Origin: Calditrichota bacterium
GTDB taxonomy: Bacteria; CLD3
Length of the DNA stretch: 64,000 nt
NCBI GenBank assembly: GCA_008501735.1
Contig: QQUF01000028.1
Coordinates: 1-64,000, forward strand
Direction of reading: 5' to 3'
Below the pieces are notes generated by a model. It did no database searches and was not told where the DNA came from. It was given only the letters and a program-made list of their open reading frames with translations. Positions 25,468-33,519 of this stretch are shown piece after piece; the first letter of the stretch is position 1, and the number at the start of each line of letters is the position of its first letter. The position numbers and the translations under genes were made by a program.

Positions 25468-28158
25468 TTATTCTTCTGTGTTGTTTGACTCGTCAGAATT
25501 TTCTTCTGTATTTTCTGTTTCAGAATTTTCAAGAGGTTTTTCTTCTTCAACCACCTCTTCTTCATTAGCCATATTTTCAGGCTCTTCAACTTCATTTGAA
25601 TTTATCGTTTCTGATGAATTCTTTTCAATATTTACTTCATTAATATTTTCTTCTGATGAAGATTCAAGTTCACCATTAGAAGGCACAACTATTTCACTTT
25701 CACCTTGTAAGACATCAAAATCTTTATATTTAGAATTTGCTCTAATTTCATCTACTTCAGGGACTTCAACACCATTATCCTTGAGAACCAAATCAATTTT
25801 GGCCATTTCAGACTCTAGTTCAGCCATTCTAGCAACCAATGCATCTTCATCTTTTGGTACCATCAACTCCTCAAGAACTTGTTCAAGAATTACTATCTCA
25901 TCTTCTCGGTTTTCATTGTAGAAGAAATGTTCAAAATCCGAGCCAGCAAGTTTTGCTTTTGCATAATTCCCCCAGTTACTCATTCCTAAATAATCATCTT
26001 TTTTAATTGAAATATTTTCGTATTCAACTAATGCACTTGATAATTTCAATTTTTCATCAAGCATCTCAATTCTATCTTGATTATTTAAAGCCATTGCAAA
26101 GCTATTCAAATCCCTTACTGATTTTTTCTCTGCCTCAGCAAAAAAAGTTGATTGTCTTTGATAAGATTCAAATACCTCGTCTCTTTTAGACTGTAACTTA
26201 GCAATTTTAGCTTCTTTCTGTTTTGCTTCAGAACGCCTTAAGTTAAGGCTCGATTCAACTGACTTAAGTTCAGATTCTTTCTGAATTCGCAAATCACGAA
26301 CTTCACCTTGAGCGACAGGGTCCGCTTGCTCAGCACTTAACAAGACTCTTTCTTTCTCACTAAGCATTAGAAGAGCATCAGTAACTCTTACTACTTCCAT
26401 ACTATCCGAAAGGATACCTAATGCATCTTGTCCAAGACTTACGACTTCACTATTTATATCTTTTTCAATTTGGACATAAATCCCATAAATTTCATCTCTT
26501 TTTTGACGGGCATTTTTAGCATTAGCATCAGATTTATCAAACTTCTTATCAGTTTCTTTTAGGACTAACCCATTCTTCTGAGCGACTATTTTGACTTTTC
26601 TTTCCTCTTTGATAATTTCATTTTCAAAATAGTTTGATAATTTCTTATTTAAGTCATTTTTAATTTCAAGAGTAAGAGCAGGAAATTTTTTATATATCCT
26701 TAAATAGTTTTTTGTTATTTGTTTTTTAAGATTACCAATATTTCTCAACTGACTTGCTAAAGAATCTGCAAATGCAAAATCATTTTCTGCAATAACTTTT
26801 GGCAGATTAGCCTTTAAGTCAATTCCTATTTCAGTAAGTTTAATGTATTCAGAGTTTAACTCTTTGGCTTCTTCCAAGTTCAAGAAAGCATCAAAAACAT
26901 ACTCAAAAGCTTCCGTTTGCTGATTTGGCCATTCTATCAATTGCTTATGAAAATTCAATAAAGAAAGAATTTCATAAGTTTTATTAGAACCTGAGTATTC
27001 CTTCAAAACCACTTCACCAAGTTCAATCACTTTTGGTGAATCTTGAATAAAATGGGCACACCACATTTGAGTAGTCAAGACCTCGTCATACTTACCAAAA
27101 TCTTTATCAACAGTCATCAGAATTGAATCTGATAAAACAAACTGATTCTGCCCAATTGCAATTTGAGCCAATTTAACTTTAGAGTATTCCTTCAAAAATG
27201 AATTTAGTGGGTTCTCAAGACTTGCCAAATAAGTAAAATGACCAATAGAATCATCAACTTTCCCTTGAAGCAAACTTAATTGCCCCTGAATAAACTTAGA
27301 GTTTTCATATTCTTTAGAATCAAGAGGTACTTTACTAACACTATTAATAGACTTTAAATTATTACCTTTTTTATTCTCAACAATACCTAAGTAAATACTT
27401 GATGTTCCATTCTGACTAGATGAATTTGCTAGATCGGTTAATTTTCTTGAATCAACAGAAGCTAAATAAAGGAGGGAAAGTTTTTCAATAGCTATATTTT
27501 TATCGTTTTCATCTAAAGCCAGTTTAAGGACTTCTTCATAAGACGAAATCGCTTTAGGGTAATTCTTGAGTTCAAAGTAGGATTCAGCTATCAAGAACTT
27601 AACATCTGCAACATCTTTGAAAGGATAATCTTCTACTAAGAATTCAAACCCTTGAACAGCGGCATCATACTTCTTAGCTTTATAAAGTTTTGCAAAGCTC
27701 GTTAAGTCCCTTGAAAACATTTTTTGAATTTGGGAGGAAGAGGAAGAAGATAAGATTCTCTTTCTAATTTCTAGAATTCGCTCATATGCCAATCTGACCT
27801 TCGCCTTACGCAGAAAGAATAATTCTTGCGATAAACTACCCAAAGTAAGAGGAACAGATTCCAACTTAATACTTTCGTAAGAATCCAATTTATCAATTTC
27901 ACCCCAATAAGCTAATGCCTCTGGAGTTGAAAGTTTCTCTGAAAGTCTTGATTTAATTTCACGTGTAGTATTTCGGTATAAAACCGAAATAAACATTTGT
28001 GTGCCCGAAAGTTCAGACTCAGCAACAGCATTTTGACTAGCAATGTAATTTTCGATATTGCTAACTTGCTCACACGAAGCAAAATTAGCAATAGAGACAA
28101 AAAAGACAAAGCAGGCTAACACAAAATATTTTTGAATTAGTTTTAAACTCTTATCCAT
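25468..28158 (-). CDS. Secreted TPR/coiled-coil protein with an acidic tail
   Basis: An 896-residue protein. The N-terminus has a hydrophobic signal followed by ANFASCEQ, which could be a weak lipobox, making it a possible lipoprotein. TPR-like helices fill residues about 140-480 (KKYDAAVQGFEFLVEDYPF, KNYPKAISSYEEVLKLA). A charged helical region follows (LRRSEAKQKEAKIAKLQSKRDEVFESYQRQ is part of a long coiled coil), and the last 60 residues are almost purely Glu, Asn and Ser. The ATG at 28158 is favoured over a GTG at 28173 because it starts directly before the signal peptide. It is followed after 14 bases by the giant TPR gene, so the two probably act together in the periplasm. Confidence 0.78.
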   Translation of the reverse strand: MDKSLKLIQKYFVLACFVFFVSIANFASCEQVSNIENYIASQNAVAESELSGTQMFISVLYRNTTREIKSRLSEKLSTPEALAYWGEIDKLDSYESIKLESVPLTLGSLSQELFFLRKAKVRLAYERILEIRKRILSSSSSSQIQKMFSRDLTSFAKLYKAKKYDAAVQGFEFLVEDYPFKDVADVKFLIAESYFELKNYPKAISSYEEVLKLALDENDKNIAIEKLSLLYLASVDSRKLTDLANSSSQNGTSSIYLGIVENKKGNNLKSINSVSKVPLDSKEYENSKFIQGQLSLLQGKVDDSIGHFTYLASLENPLNSFLKEYSKVKLAQIAIGQNQFVLSDSILMTVDKDFGKYDEVLTTQMWCAHFIQDSPKVIELGEVVLKEYSGSNKTYEILSLLNFHKQLIEWPNQQTEAFEYVFDAFLNLEEAKELNSEYIKLTEIGIDLKANLPKVIAENDFAFADSLASQLRNIGNLKKQITKNYLRIYKKFPALTLEIKNDLNKKLSNYFENEIIKEERKVKIVAQKNGLVLKETDKKFDKSDANAKNARQKRDEIYGIYVQIEKDINSEVVSLGQDALGILSDSMEVVRVTDALLMLSEKERVLLSAEQADPVAQGEVRDLRIQKESELKSVESSLNLRRSEAKQKEAKIAKLQSKRDEVFESYQRQSTFFAEAEKKSVRDLNSFAMALNNQDRIEMLDEKLKLSSALVEYENISIKKDDYLGMSNWGNYAKAKLAGSDFEHFFYNENREDEIVILEQVLEELMVPKDEDALVARMAELESEMAKIDLVLKDNGVEVPEVDEIRANSKYKDFDVLQGESEIVVPSNGELESSSEENINEVNIEKNSSETINSNEVEEPENMANEEEVVEEEKPLENSETENTEENSDESNNTEE

Positions 28159-28185
28159 AAGAGAGATGCTCACTAAAATATTTTA

Positions 28186-29274
28186 CTATTTTTTATTTTT
28201 TTCTTGGAGCAACCTTTTAAGTTCTTCAAGTTCTTTTTCAGCTTTGATTCTTTCTTTACGAATCACTTCGAGTTCTGCCTCAGTTTCACTTATATCTTCA
28301 TCTTTGATAATTTTTTCAATAAGTTGCTCGGAATCAATATATCTAGTCTTACCTCCATAAGAAGGACCAGAAGATATTTCCATACCTAAATTAATCTTCA
28401 ATGCAGGGTAAGTATCAAAAGTTTGAGATGCAGTAGTAAATTCTTTATCTTCACCAATCAGAACACGATAATCAACATTCAAGAAAAATTTTAACCAGTC
28501 ATTAGAGACAAATTCAATGCGAGGAGAGATATAACCGTAACTACCTCTTTGCACTGAAACCCCTCCATAAGTATCTTTAGGTGGAAGTTCAATATAATAA
28601 CTCCCATAATATTCTATCCCAACAGCCCATTTCCTACTAATAAAATAATTAAACCCTATAGAATAAAAAAGTTCCTCAGTACTAACCCCGCCATTCACAC
28701 CACCATCATTATGATTGACATAATTAAGATTAACGTGCAGTTTTGGAGAATTAGGTATATCGTTAGGATCAACATTCCACGTCCCAGCAAATGCTAACTG
28801 ACCACCATAAGCGTCTGCCGCATATGGTTCAAAAACGACATTTTGCACGACTCCAGTTGTAGCCTTTAAGGCAAACCCAACAGAGTAATCAAATTTACCT
28901 TCAGACAACCCTTTAAATGAGTATTTAACACCTACTTGAGTATCACCTGGCAAGTTATAATCATCTTCTAAACGACTAGAAGGTCTTGTCGAAAAATTTA
29001 GATCTTGATAAAAAGTTGGAACAATCGATACTTGCCAATTATCAGTTATACCGTAATCGAAAAGCCATCTACCCATAACGTATGTGTAATCGTTTCCAGC
29101 ATCATAGCCTCTTAGATCCATTCCAAAAGTAAATACTCCATCGTCCAAAGTTCGAGCCGATTGAACATTTCTCATATTGTATGAGCCTACATAATCAACT
29201 TCAGCCGCATTCAGTACACTTAAAGAAGTTAGAGATGCACCAACGAATACAAGCAGTTTCTTAAAGGTGTGCAT
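28186..29274 (-). CDS. Outer-membrane beta-barrel with a C-terminal coiled-coil tail
   Basis: A 362-residue protein with a signal peptide (LLVFVGASLTSLSVLNAA) and about 280 residues of alternating beta strands (LFDYGITDNWQVSIVPTFYQ, GFNYFISRKWAVGIEYYGSY, YGYISPRIEFVSNDWLKFFL) that fit an outer-membrane barrel. Unlike ordinary barrels it does not end in an aromatic strand: about 60 residues follow, finishing in a charged helix (AELEVIRKERIKAEKELEEL). This tail probably projects into the periplasm. It is the first gene of the motor cluster with a good AAGGAG site. Similar secreted barrels (GltA/GltB) belong to the Myxococcus gliding complex, but direct homology is not shown here. Confidence 0.75.
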   Translation of the reverse strand: MHTFKKLLVFVGASLTSLSVLNAAEVDYVGSYNMRNVQSARTLDDGVFTFGMDLRGYDAGNDYTYVMGRWLFDYGITDNWQVSIVPTFYQDLNFSTRPSSRLEDDYNLPGDTQVGVKYSFKGLSEGKFDYSVGFALKATTGVVQNVVFEPYAADAYGGQLAFAGTWNVDPNDIPNSPKLHVNLNYVNHNDGGVNGGVSTEELFYSIGFNYFISRKWAVGIEYYGSYYIELPPKDTYGGVSVQRGSYGYISPRIEFVSNDWLKFFLNVDYRVLIGEDKEFTTASQTFDTYPALKINLGMEISSGPSYGGKTRYIDSEQLIEKIIKDEDISETEAELEVIRKERIKAEKELEELKRLLQEKNKK

Positions 29275-29337
29275 GAAAGAAAACTCCTTGAGTTAATTTA
29301 TTTAATGTTTTTGTTTTTGACGAAATAATAGCCTCTT

Positions 29338-29398
29338 TCTTCTAACAGAAGATGTTTTTTTAGGGTTTCAAATTAAAAGAAACGTTTTTTGAAGTCAA
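29338..29398 (-). promoter_or_regulatory. Candidate promoter and leader hairpin of the motor cluster
   Basis: On the minus strand TTGACT (29398-29393) is followed after 17 bases by TAATTT (29375-29370), a reasonable -35 but poor -10. Downstream in the leader lies a perfect hairpin TCTTCT-AAC-AGAAGA (29338-29352), which could be an operator or RNA hairpin. The first start codon is at 29274. Confidence 0.3.
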
Positions 29399-29416
29399 CC
29401 ATAAATTATCTATAAA

Positions 29417-30151
29417 TCAAATTATTTTCTTCGAAAAATTACTTTTAATTTCTTCTAAAGCTAATTCAATTTTGTTTCTTGTCAAATTCATAATTTCTTC
29501 TTTCGTAAATTCTTTCATTTCCTCTGTGAGAATAGGCTTTAAGATTCTAATTCTTACCTTACCAGAATGAATTTTTAAATTACCTTTTGGCAGAATATCT
29601 TTACTTCCCCAAATTGCCATTGGGATGATAGGTGCTTTTGTGCTAGTAGCTATCACAAAAGCACCTTTTTTAAAAGGAAGTAATGTGCCATCCTCACTAC
29701 GAGTTCCTTCTGCAAAAATGTAAGGGCAAATTTTTTCTTCTTTCATTCGTAACTCAGCATTTCTCATACTTTTAATTGCTTCTCGACGATTTGAACGATT
29801 AATTGTAATGTGTCCAGCACGTTTGATGCAAGTTCCAAAAATTGGAATTTTTGCTAACTCCTCTTTTGCAACCATTCTAACCTGTTTTGGTAGATTTGCG
29901 ATTATTGAAGGAATGTCGAAATGGCTTTGGTGATTCGCAACAAAAACACAAGTTTCAATACTTTCTAAATTTTCTAAGCCTTCGAGTTCAACTTTTACTC
30001 CGCAATGCCAAAGTAAAAATTTAGCCCAAACTACTCCGATTTTATTCAGGAAGTCTTGTGAAGCACCTAAATAACTAATTAAAATCGCAGAAGTGCCAAG
30101 AAAGATTGTCCAAAAAATTACGCCAAACGCACCCCAAACTGCTCTTAACAT
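29417..30151 (-). CDS. PlsC-type 1-acylglycerol-3-phosphate acyltransferase
   Basis: A 244-residue membrane-bound acyltransferase. The catalytic HX4D motif is NHQSHFD near residue 74, the substrate site is FAEGTRSEDG (EGTR) and a third block is KAPIIPMAIWGSKDIL. One N-terminal hydrophobic helix anchors it (IFWTIFLGTSAILISYLG). It makes phosphatidate from lysophosphatidate, or acylates a related lipid. The start overlaps the aldolase gene by seven bases, so it is the last gene of a four-gene unit. Whether it is the housekeeping PlsC or a dedicated enzyme for the operon is open. Confidence 0.9.
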   Translation of the reverse strand: MLRAVWGAFGVIFWTIFLGTSAILISYLGASQDFLNKIGVVWAKFLLWHCGVKVELEGLENLESIETCVFVANHQSHFDIPSIIANLPKQVRMVAKEELAKIPIFGTCIKRAGHITINRSNRREAIKSMRNAELRMKEEKICPYIFAEGTRSEDGTLLPFKKGAFVIATSTKAPIIPMAIWGSKDILPKGNLKIHSGKVRIRILKPILTEEMKEFTKEEIMNLTRNKIELALEEIKSNFSKKII

Positions 30152-30876
30152 AATTCGTTAATAGCTTTTTTTAGAGCCTGTGAATGAGATTTAGTTGGAT
30201 TCTGTGCAGGAATGCATTCGTTAGTTTTGCCAATTACACCGTATTTCCCTTGGATATCGCGAAGTTTACCAACTTCACCACAAGTCAAAAGTTTCTCTCC
30301 ACCGAGCATTTTTGAATAAAAGGTAATTTGTGCGAAATGCTCTACTCTTTCAAGTTTAAAGTAAGCGTCAAAGACATCAAAACCCGCACATACAACTCCG
30401 TGATTAGCAAGCAAAACTGCGTCTGCTTTCCCAATAGGCTCTTTTAAAGAATCAGAAACCTCTTGTGTTGAAGGAGTACTATAATCTGCTAAAGGAACTG
30501 CTCCAAGTGTTGTAACTATCTCAGGAATTGTACATTGGTCAAGCGGAATCCTTGCTAAGGCAAAAGACGTTGCAAAAACTGGGTGAGCGTGAACAATTGC
30601 ATTTACGTCAGGTCTTTCCTTGTAAATCCCCAAGTGCATTTCGACTTCTGTTGAAGGTTTCCCTTTGGAAATAGGTTTCCCATCGGGAGAAACTTTGACA
30701 ATCTCGTCCAAAGTCAAGAAACCTTTGCTTCGACCTGTGTGAGTTGTCAAAAAATTTCCGTCTGGAAGTTTGATGCTTACGTTGCCGTCATTTGCAGCAA
30801 CGTAGCCTTTTGAATAAATTCTTTTACAAACTTCAAGAATATCTTTTTTGTATTGAAGTTCGGTTTTTGTTCTCAT
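30145..30876 (-). CDS. Class II aldolase/adducin-family protein (fuculose-phosphate aldolase-like)
   Basis: A 243-residue protein of the zinc class II aldolase family. It has GNVSIKLPDGNFLTTHTGRSKGFL (phosphate loop region), the catalytic glutamate in PSTEVEMH (E77), zinc ligands in VHAHP (H96, H98) and a third in LLANHGVV. Members cleave L-fuculose-1-phosphate, ribulose-phosphates or similar, or dehydrate methylthioribulose-1-phosphate. The gene follows the radical SAM gene after one base and overlaps plsC. No fucose genes are near, so the substrate is unknown and may be linked to its lipid or radical SAM neighbours. Confidence 0.85.
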   Translation of the reverse strand: MRTKTELQYKKDILEVCKRIYSKGYVAANDGNVSIKLPDGNFLTTHTGRSKGFLTLDEIVKVSPDGKPISKGKPSTEVEMHLGIYKERPDVNAIVHAHPVFATSFALARIPLDQCTIPEIVTTLGAVPLADYSTPSTQEVSDSLKEPIGKADAVLLANHGVVCAGFDVFDAYFKLERVEHFAQITFYSKMLGGEKLLTCGEVGKLRDIQGKYGVIGKTNECIPAQNPTKSHSQALKKAINELC

Positions 30877-30877
30877 C

Positions 30878-31849
30878 TTAGTTCGTGGTAGCTAATTCTA
30901 CAACTCGTTGAACGCTAAAAGGTGCTTGAGATTCACCTCTACAACTGTACCAACATTTATCGCAATCAGGAGAGACAACTTCTTTGTGGTTGTATTCTGA
31001 GTAATGCGTAAAAATTGGAAACTCCGAACAGTGTTTAATGTAACCATCAGGCGTTACTTGAACCCAATCTCTTCCTGCTTGGCAATCTCCGAGACTGCGA
31101 TTCGAGAAGTAATTTGGAATATTTTCCAAGTAGTAGTCAGAACTCATTATATTTTTGAGTTCACGTTTTAATTTGAGAAGTTGGTTAATCACATTTTCCA
31201 AATCTTTTTGACGAGCTTGGTCAATGTAATGAGTGTCATTTCCAACTTTAAGAGAAGTATAACTTGAAAATCCTACTTTTACTCCCCACTCTTTAGCTTT
31301 GTGAACTAAAGGTACGATTTCGTCTAAGTTATCATTCATTATTATAGTGTTAAGAGCGACGTTTTGAAACCCCATCTTTCCAAGTGCTGGAATAAGTTGG
31401 TCCAAATGAGCCCAAAGTCCTTTGAGTCCACGGGATTCCTCGTGTCTCACTCCGAGATAATCAACAGAAATACAGATTTGGTCAAGACCAGCATCAAGCA
31501 GTTTTTGAGCTTTTTGCTCGTTCAGCATATAACCGTGACTAATCATCGAAATATAAATCGTGTCCATATTGTCTTTGATTCGCTTAATTATGTCTGCCAA
31601 ATCTCGTCTTAAAGTTGGTTCTCCACCTGTAATAGCTAAGACTAAAGGATTTATTTTTTGCACAATCGGAAGGTAATCTTCCAATTCATTTTTATCTTTT
31701 GATTTCCAGTAATCACAAAAATCACAACGTGCGTTACAACGTTTTGTAACTTCTAAATTCATTAGAACTGGTCTTTTTTGAAATTTTATCGAAGCATATT
31801 TCATTGCTCCGGTAATTTTTTCGCTCAGACTTAGGTTTCCGATTCCCAA
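30878..31849 (-). CDS. Radical SAM enzyme with a SPASM-like C-terminal cysteine cluster
   Basis: A 323-residue radical SAM protein. The [4Fe-4S] binding CX3CX2C is CNARCDFC (C38, C42, C45), followed by LAITGGEPTLRRDL (the GGEP SAM-binding motif). The C-terminus has DCQAGRDWVQVTPDGYIKHCSEFP and PDCDKCWYSCRGE, a SPASM/twitch-like set of cysteines that probably holds an auxiliary cluster. The start is TTG with AGAAAGG seven bases upstream; an ATG at codon 16 has no such site. It sits between a phosphodiesterase and the aldolase in one operon. The substrate cannot be told; peptide maturation or a small-molecule modification are both possible. Confidence 0.82.
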   Translation of the reverse strand: MGIGNLSLSEKITGAMKYASIKFQKRPVLMNLEVTKRCNARCDFCDYWKSKDKNELEDYLPIVQKINPLVLAITGGEPTLRRDLADIIKRIKDNMDTIYISMISHGYMLNEQKAQKLLDAGLDQICISVDYLGVRHEESRGLKGLWAHLDQLIPALGKMGFQNVALNTIIMNDNLDEIVPLVHKAKEWGVKVGFSSYTSLKVGNDTHYIDQARQKDLENVINQLLKLKRELKNIMSSDYYLENIPNYFSNRSLGDCQAGRDWVQVTPDGYIKHCSEFPIFTHYSEYNHKEVVSPDCDKCWYSCRGESQAPFSVQRVVELATTN

Positions 31850-31888
31850 AGTTGAACCTTTCTTTTTTGTTAAAATAAGTTTGCTAAT

Positions 31889-33337
31889 TTACAAATTGTT
31901 TTCAATTTTTTCTAATTCTTTTATTTCACTGACTAAACTTCTTCCGTCAATTCCACTAGGGACTTCTTCTCCTAGAAGTTCTAAAATCGTCGGAAAGGCA
32001 TCGGCAGTTCGAATAAATCTTCTATTAACTTTGAAATTTGTCAAAAACGGAACTGACATATGATTTTTTGATAAAGCTCCGTGACTTGAAAAATGTTCTG
32101 GTCTTTCGTGAGCCTCTCGCAAGTCAAATCCTTCTTTTGCACTCAAGAGCAAATCGCCTGTTCTTGAAGACTTGAAAATCTGCACGATTTGTGCTAAAGC
32201 GTCAGGAAAATCCGAATCGAAAGTATGCTCCAAACTTTCGTTTAAAGTCATTCTGTTCGGCAAATCCCCAATTCGTAAAGGGTCGTTTCCGCTAAAATTG
32301 TAAGTAATTTCATCCTCACTAATTTTGTCCAAGGAACCAACTCCTTCTTTGCCAGTAATCAAAATTTCATTTTCAGAATTTCTTGTAATCGCAAGTTCGA
32401 TTGGCTCTGAATTTATCAATTCCTCGACGTAACCTTTTAGTTCTTCGTGTGGTGTAAAATCTGCCCAATCTCCACTTTGTGGTTTCACATAAACATTCGC
32501 CATTCCATTTCCTGAGATTGCAACTGTAATTTTTGGATTTCGATTAAAAATTTTCGGGTGGTAAAGTGTTTTAACTTTTCTTTCCATAAAGAATTCAGGT
32601 ATTCCAAAGTGAGTTTCAGTTTTTGAAAGTCCGTGGTCAGCTGTTACCAAAATCCCAGTTGATTCGTAGTTTCCTTGATTTTTTAATTCTTCCGCAAGTC
32701 TTCCGATTCCGCTGTCAAGGTCGTGGTAAGCTTGAATTACTTTTTCTGCTCTCGGGTGTGAGACGTGAGAAATTGCGTCAACTCCAGGAAAAACTACAAA
32801 GGAAAATTTATACTTCCGCTTGGCAACTTCAACTAAATGTTCAATTGCCATTCTATCTATAAAAGTCCAATGATGAGTCCAGTGAGCGTAAAGCCAATAA
32901 AGGAAACGTATTTTTCCGCCAAGTTCATTTTCGGGTTTTACTCCGCGAGTTACTGAATTAAAAACTGAAGCAGAGTTTGGAAAAATTTCAAAGAGTGTCT
33001 TAAAATTTGGATTTAAATCTGAGTTCATCAAAAAACTTTCCACGCCAACGTAACTACGAAATTGCTCAGAATTCCAGCCACTTTTGGCGTATTGCTTTTT
33101 GTCAAACCAACGAATCCCTGGCATATTTGCAGTCCCTGGAAAAAGGCCCATCAAAAGTGGGACGTAAGCAGGACCTGTTGTCGAAGGAAAAACAGAAGTT
33201 GCTTTGGAAAAGTCTCCATTTTCGATTACGTGACGACACAAGTTCGGCATTTCACCTCTTTGAATGAGTTCATTCATTACATCAGGTCTTGCTCCGTCAG
33301 TCAGAATCAAAATGAATCTATCGAATTTTTTTGTCAA
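31889..33337 (-). CDS. Type I phosphodiesterase / nucleotide pyrophosphatase (alkaline phosphatase superfamily)
   Basis: A 482-residue enzyme of the alkaline phosphatase superfamily. Metal and catalytic residues are visible: ILTDGARPD (first Asp), FPSTTGPAYVPLLMG (Thr nucleophile), FPGVDAISHVSHP (Asp and His), TADHGLSKTETHFG (Asp-His) and SSHGAL (last His). These match type I phosphodiesterases and nucleotide pyrophosphatases. There is no signal peptide, so the protein appears cytoplasmic. The start is TTG, with GGAAAA about nine bases before it, and it diverges from the SBBP gene at 33520. As first gene of the operon it probably hydrolyses a phosphodiester or activates a precursor for the downstream enzymes. 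Confidence 0.85.
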   Translation of the reverse strand: MTKKFDRFILILTDGARPDVMNELIQRGEMPNLCRHVIENGDFSKATSVFPSTTGPAYVPLLMGLFPGTANMPGIRWFDKKQYAKSGWNSEQFRSYVGVESFLMNSDLNPNFKTLFEIFPNSASVFNSVTRGVKPENELGGKIRFLYWLYAHWTHHWTFIDRMAIEHLVEVAKRKYKFSFVVFPGVDAISHVSHPRAEKVIQAYHDLDSGIGRLAEELKNQGNYESTGILVTADHGLSKTETHFGIPEFFMERKVKTLYHPKIFNRNPKITVAISGNGMANVYVKPQSGDWADFTPHEELKGYVEELINSEPIELAITRNSENEILITGKEGVGSLDKISEDEITYNFSGNDPLRIGDLPNRMTLNESLEHTFDSDFPDALAQIVQIFKSSRTGDLLLSAKEGFDLREAHERPEHFSSHGALSKNHMSVPFLTNFKVNRRFIRTADAFPTILELLGEEVPSGIDGRSLVSEIKELEKIENNL

Positions 33338-33519
33338 AATTTATTTTCCAAGTTTACTTTTAAGTTAGATAGTTACTTCACAAGCAAAAAAGAAAGCAAA
33401 AGCTAAGTAATATTTTGTTTTTTAGATTTTGTTTAGTTTTTTTTAGGTACAAACTTTGCTTAAATTAATCAATCTGCTAATAAATTTTAAATCTTTAATC
33501 AAAACTAAAGAGTCTCAAA

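Noticed and set aside
25460-25921. Plus-strand Ser/Phe-rich ORF of 153 residues
   Set aside because: It is the antisense of the Glu/Asn-rich tail of the 25468-28158 protein and has no ribosome site.
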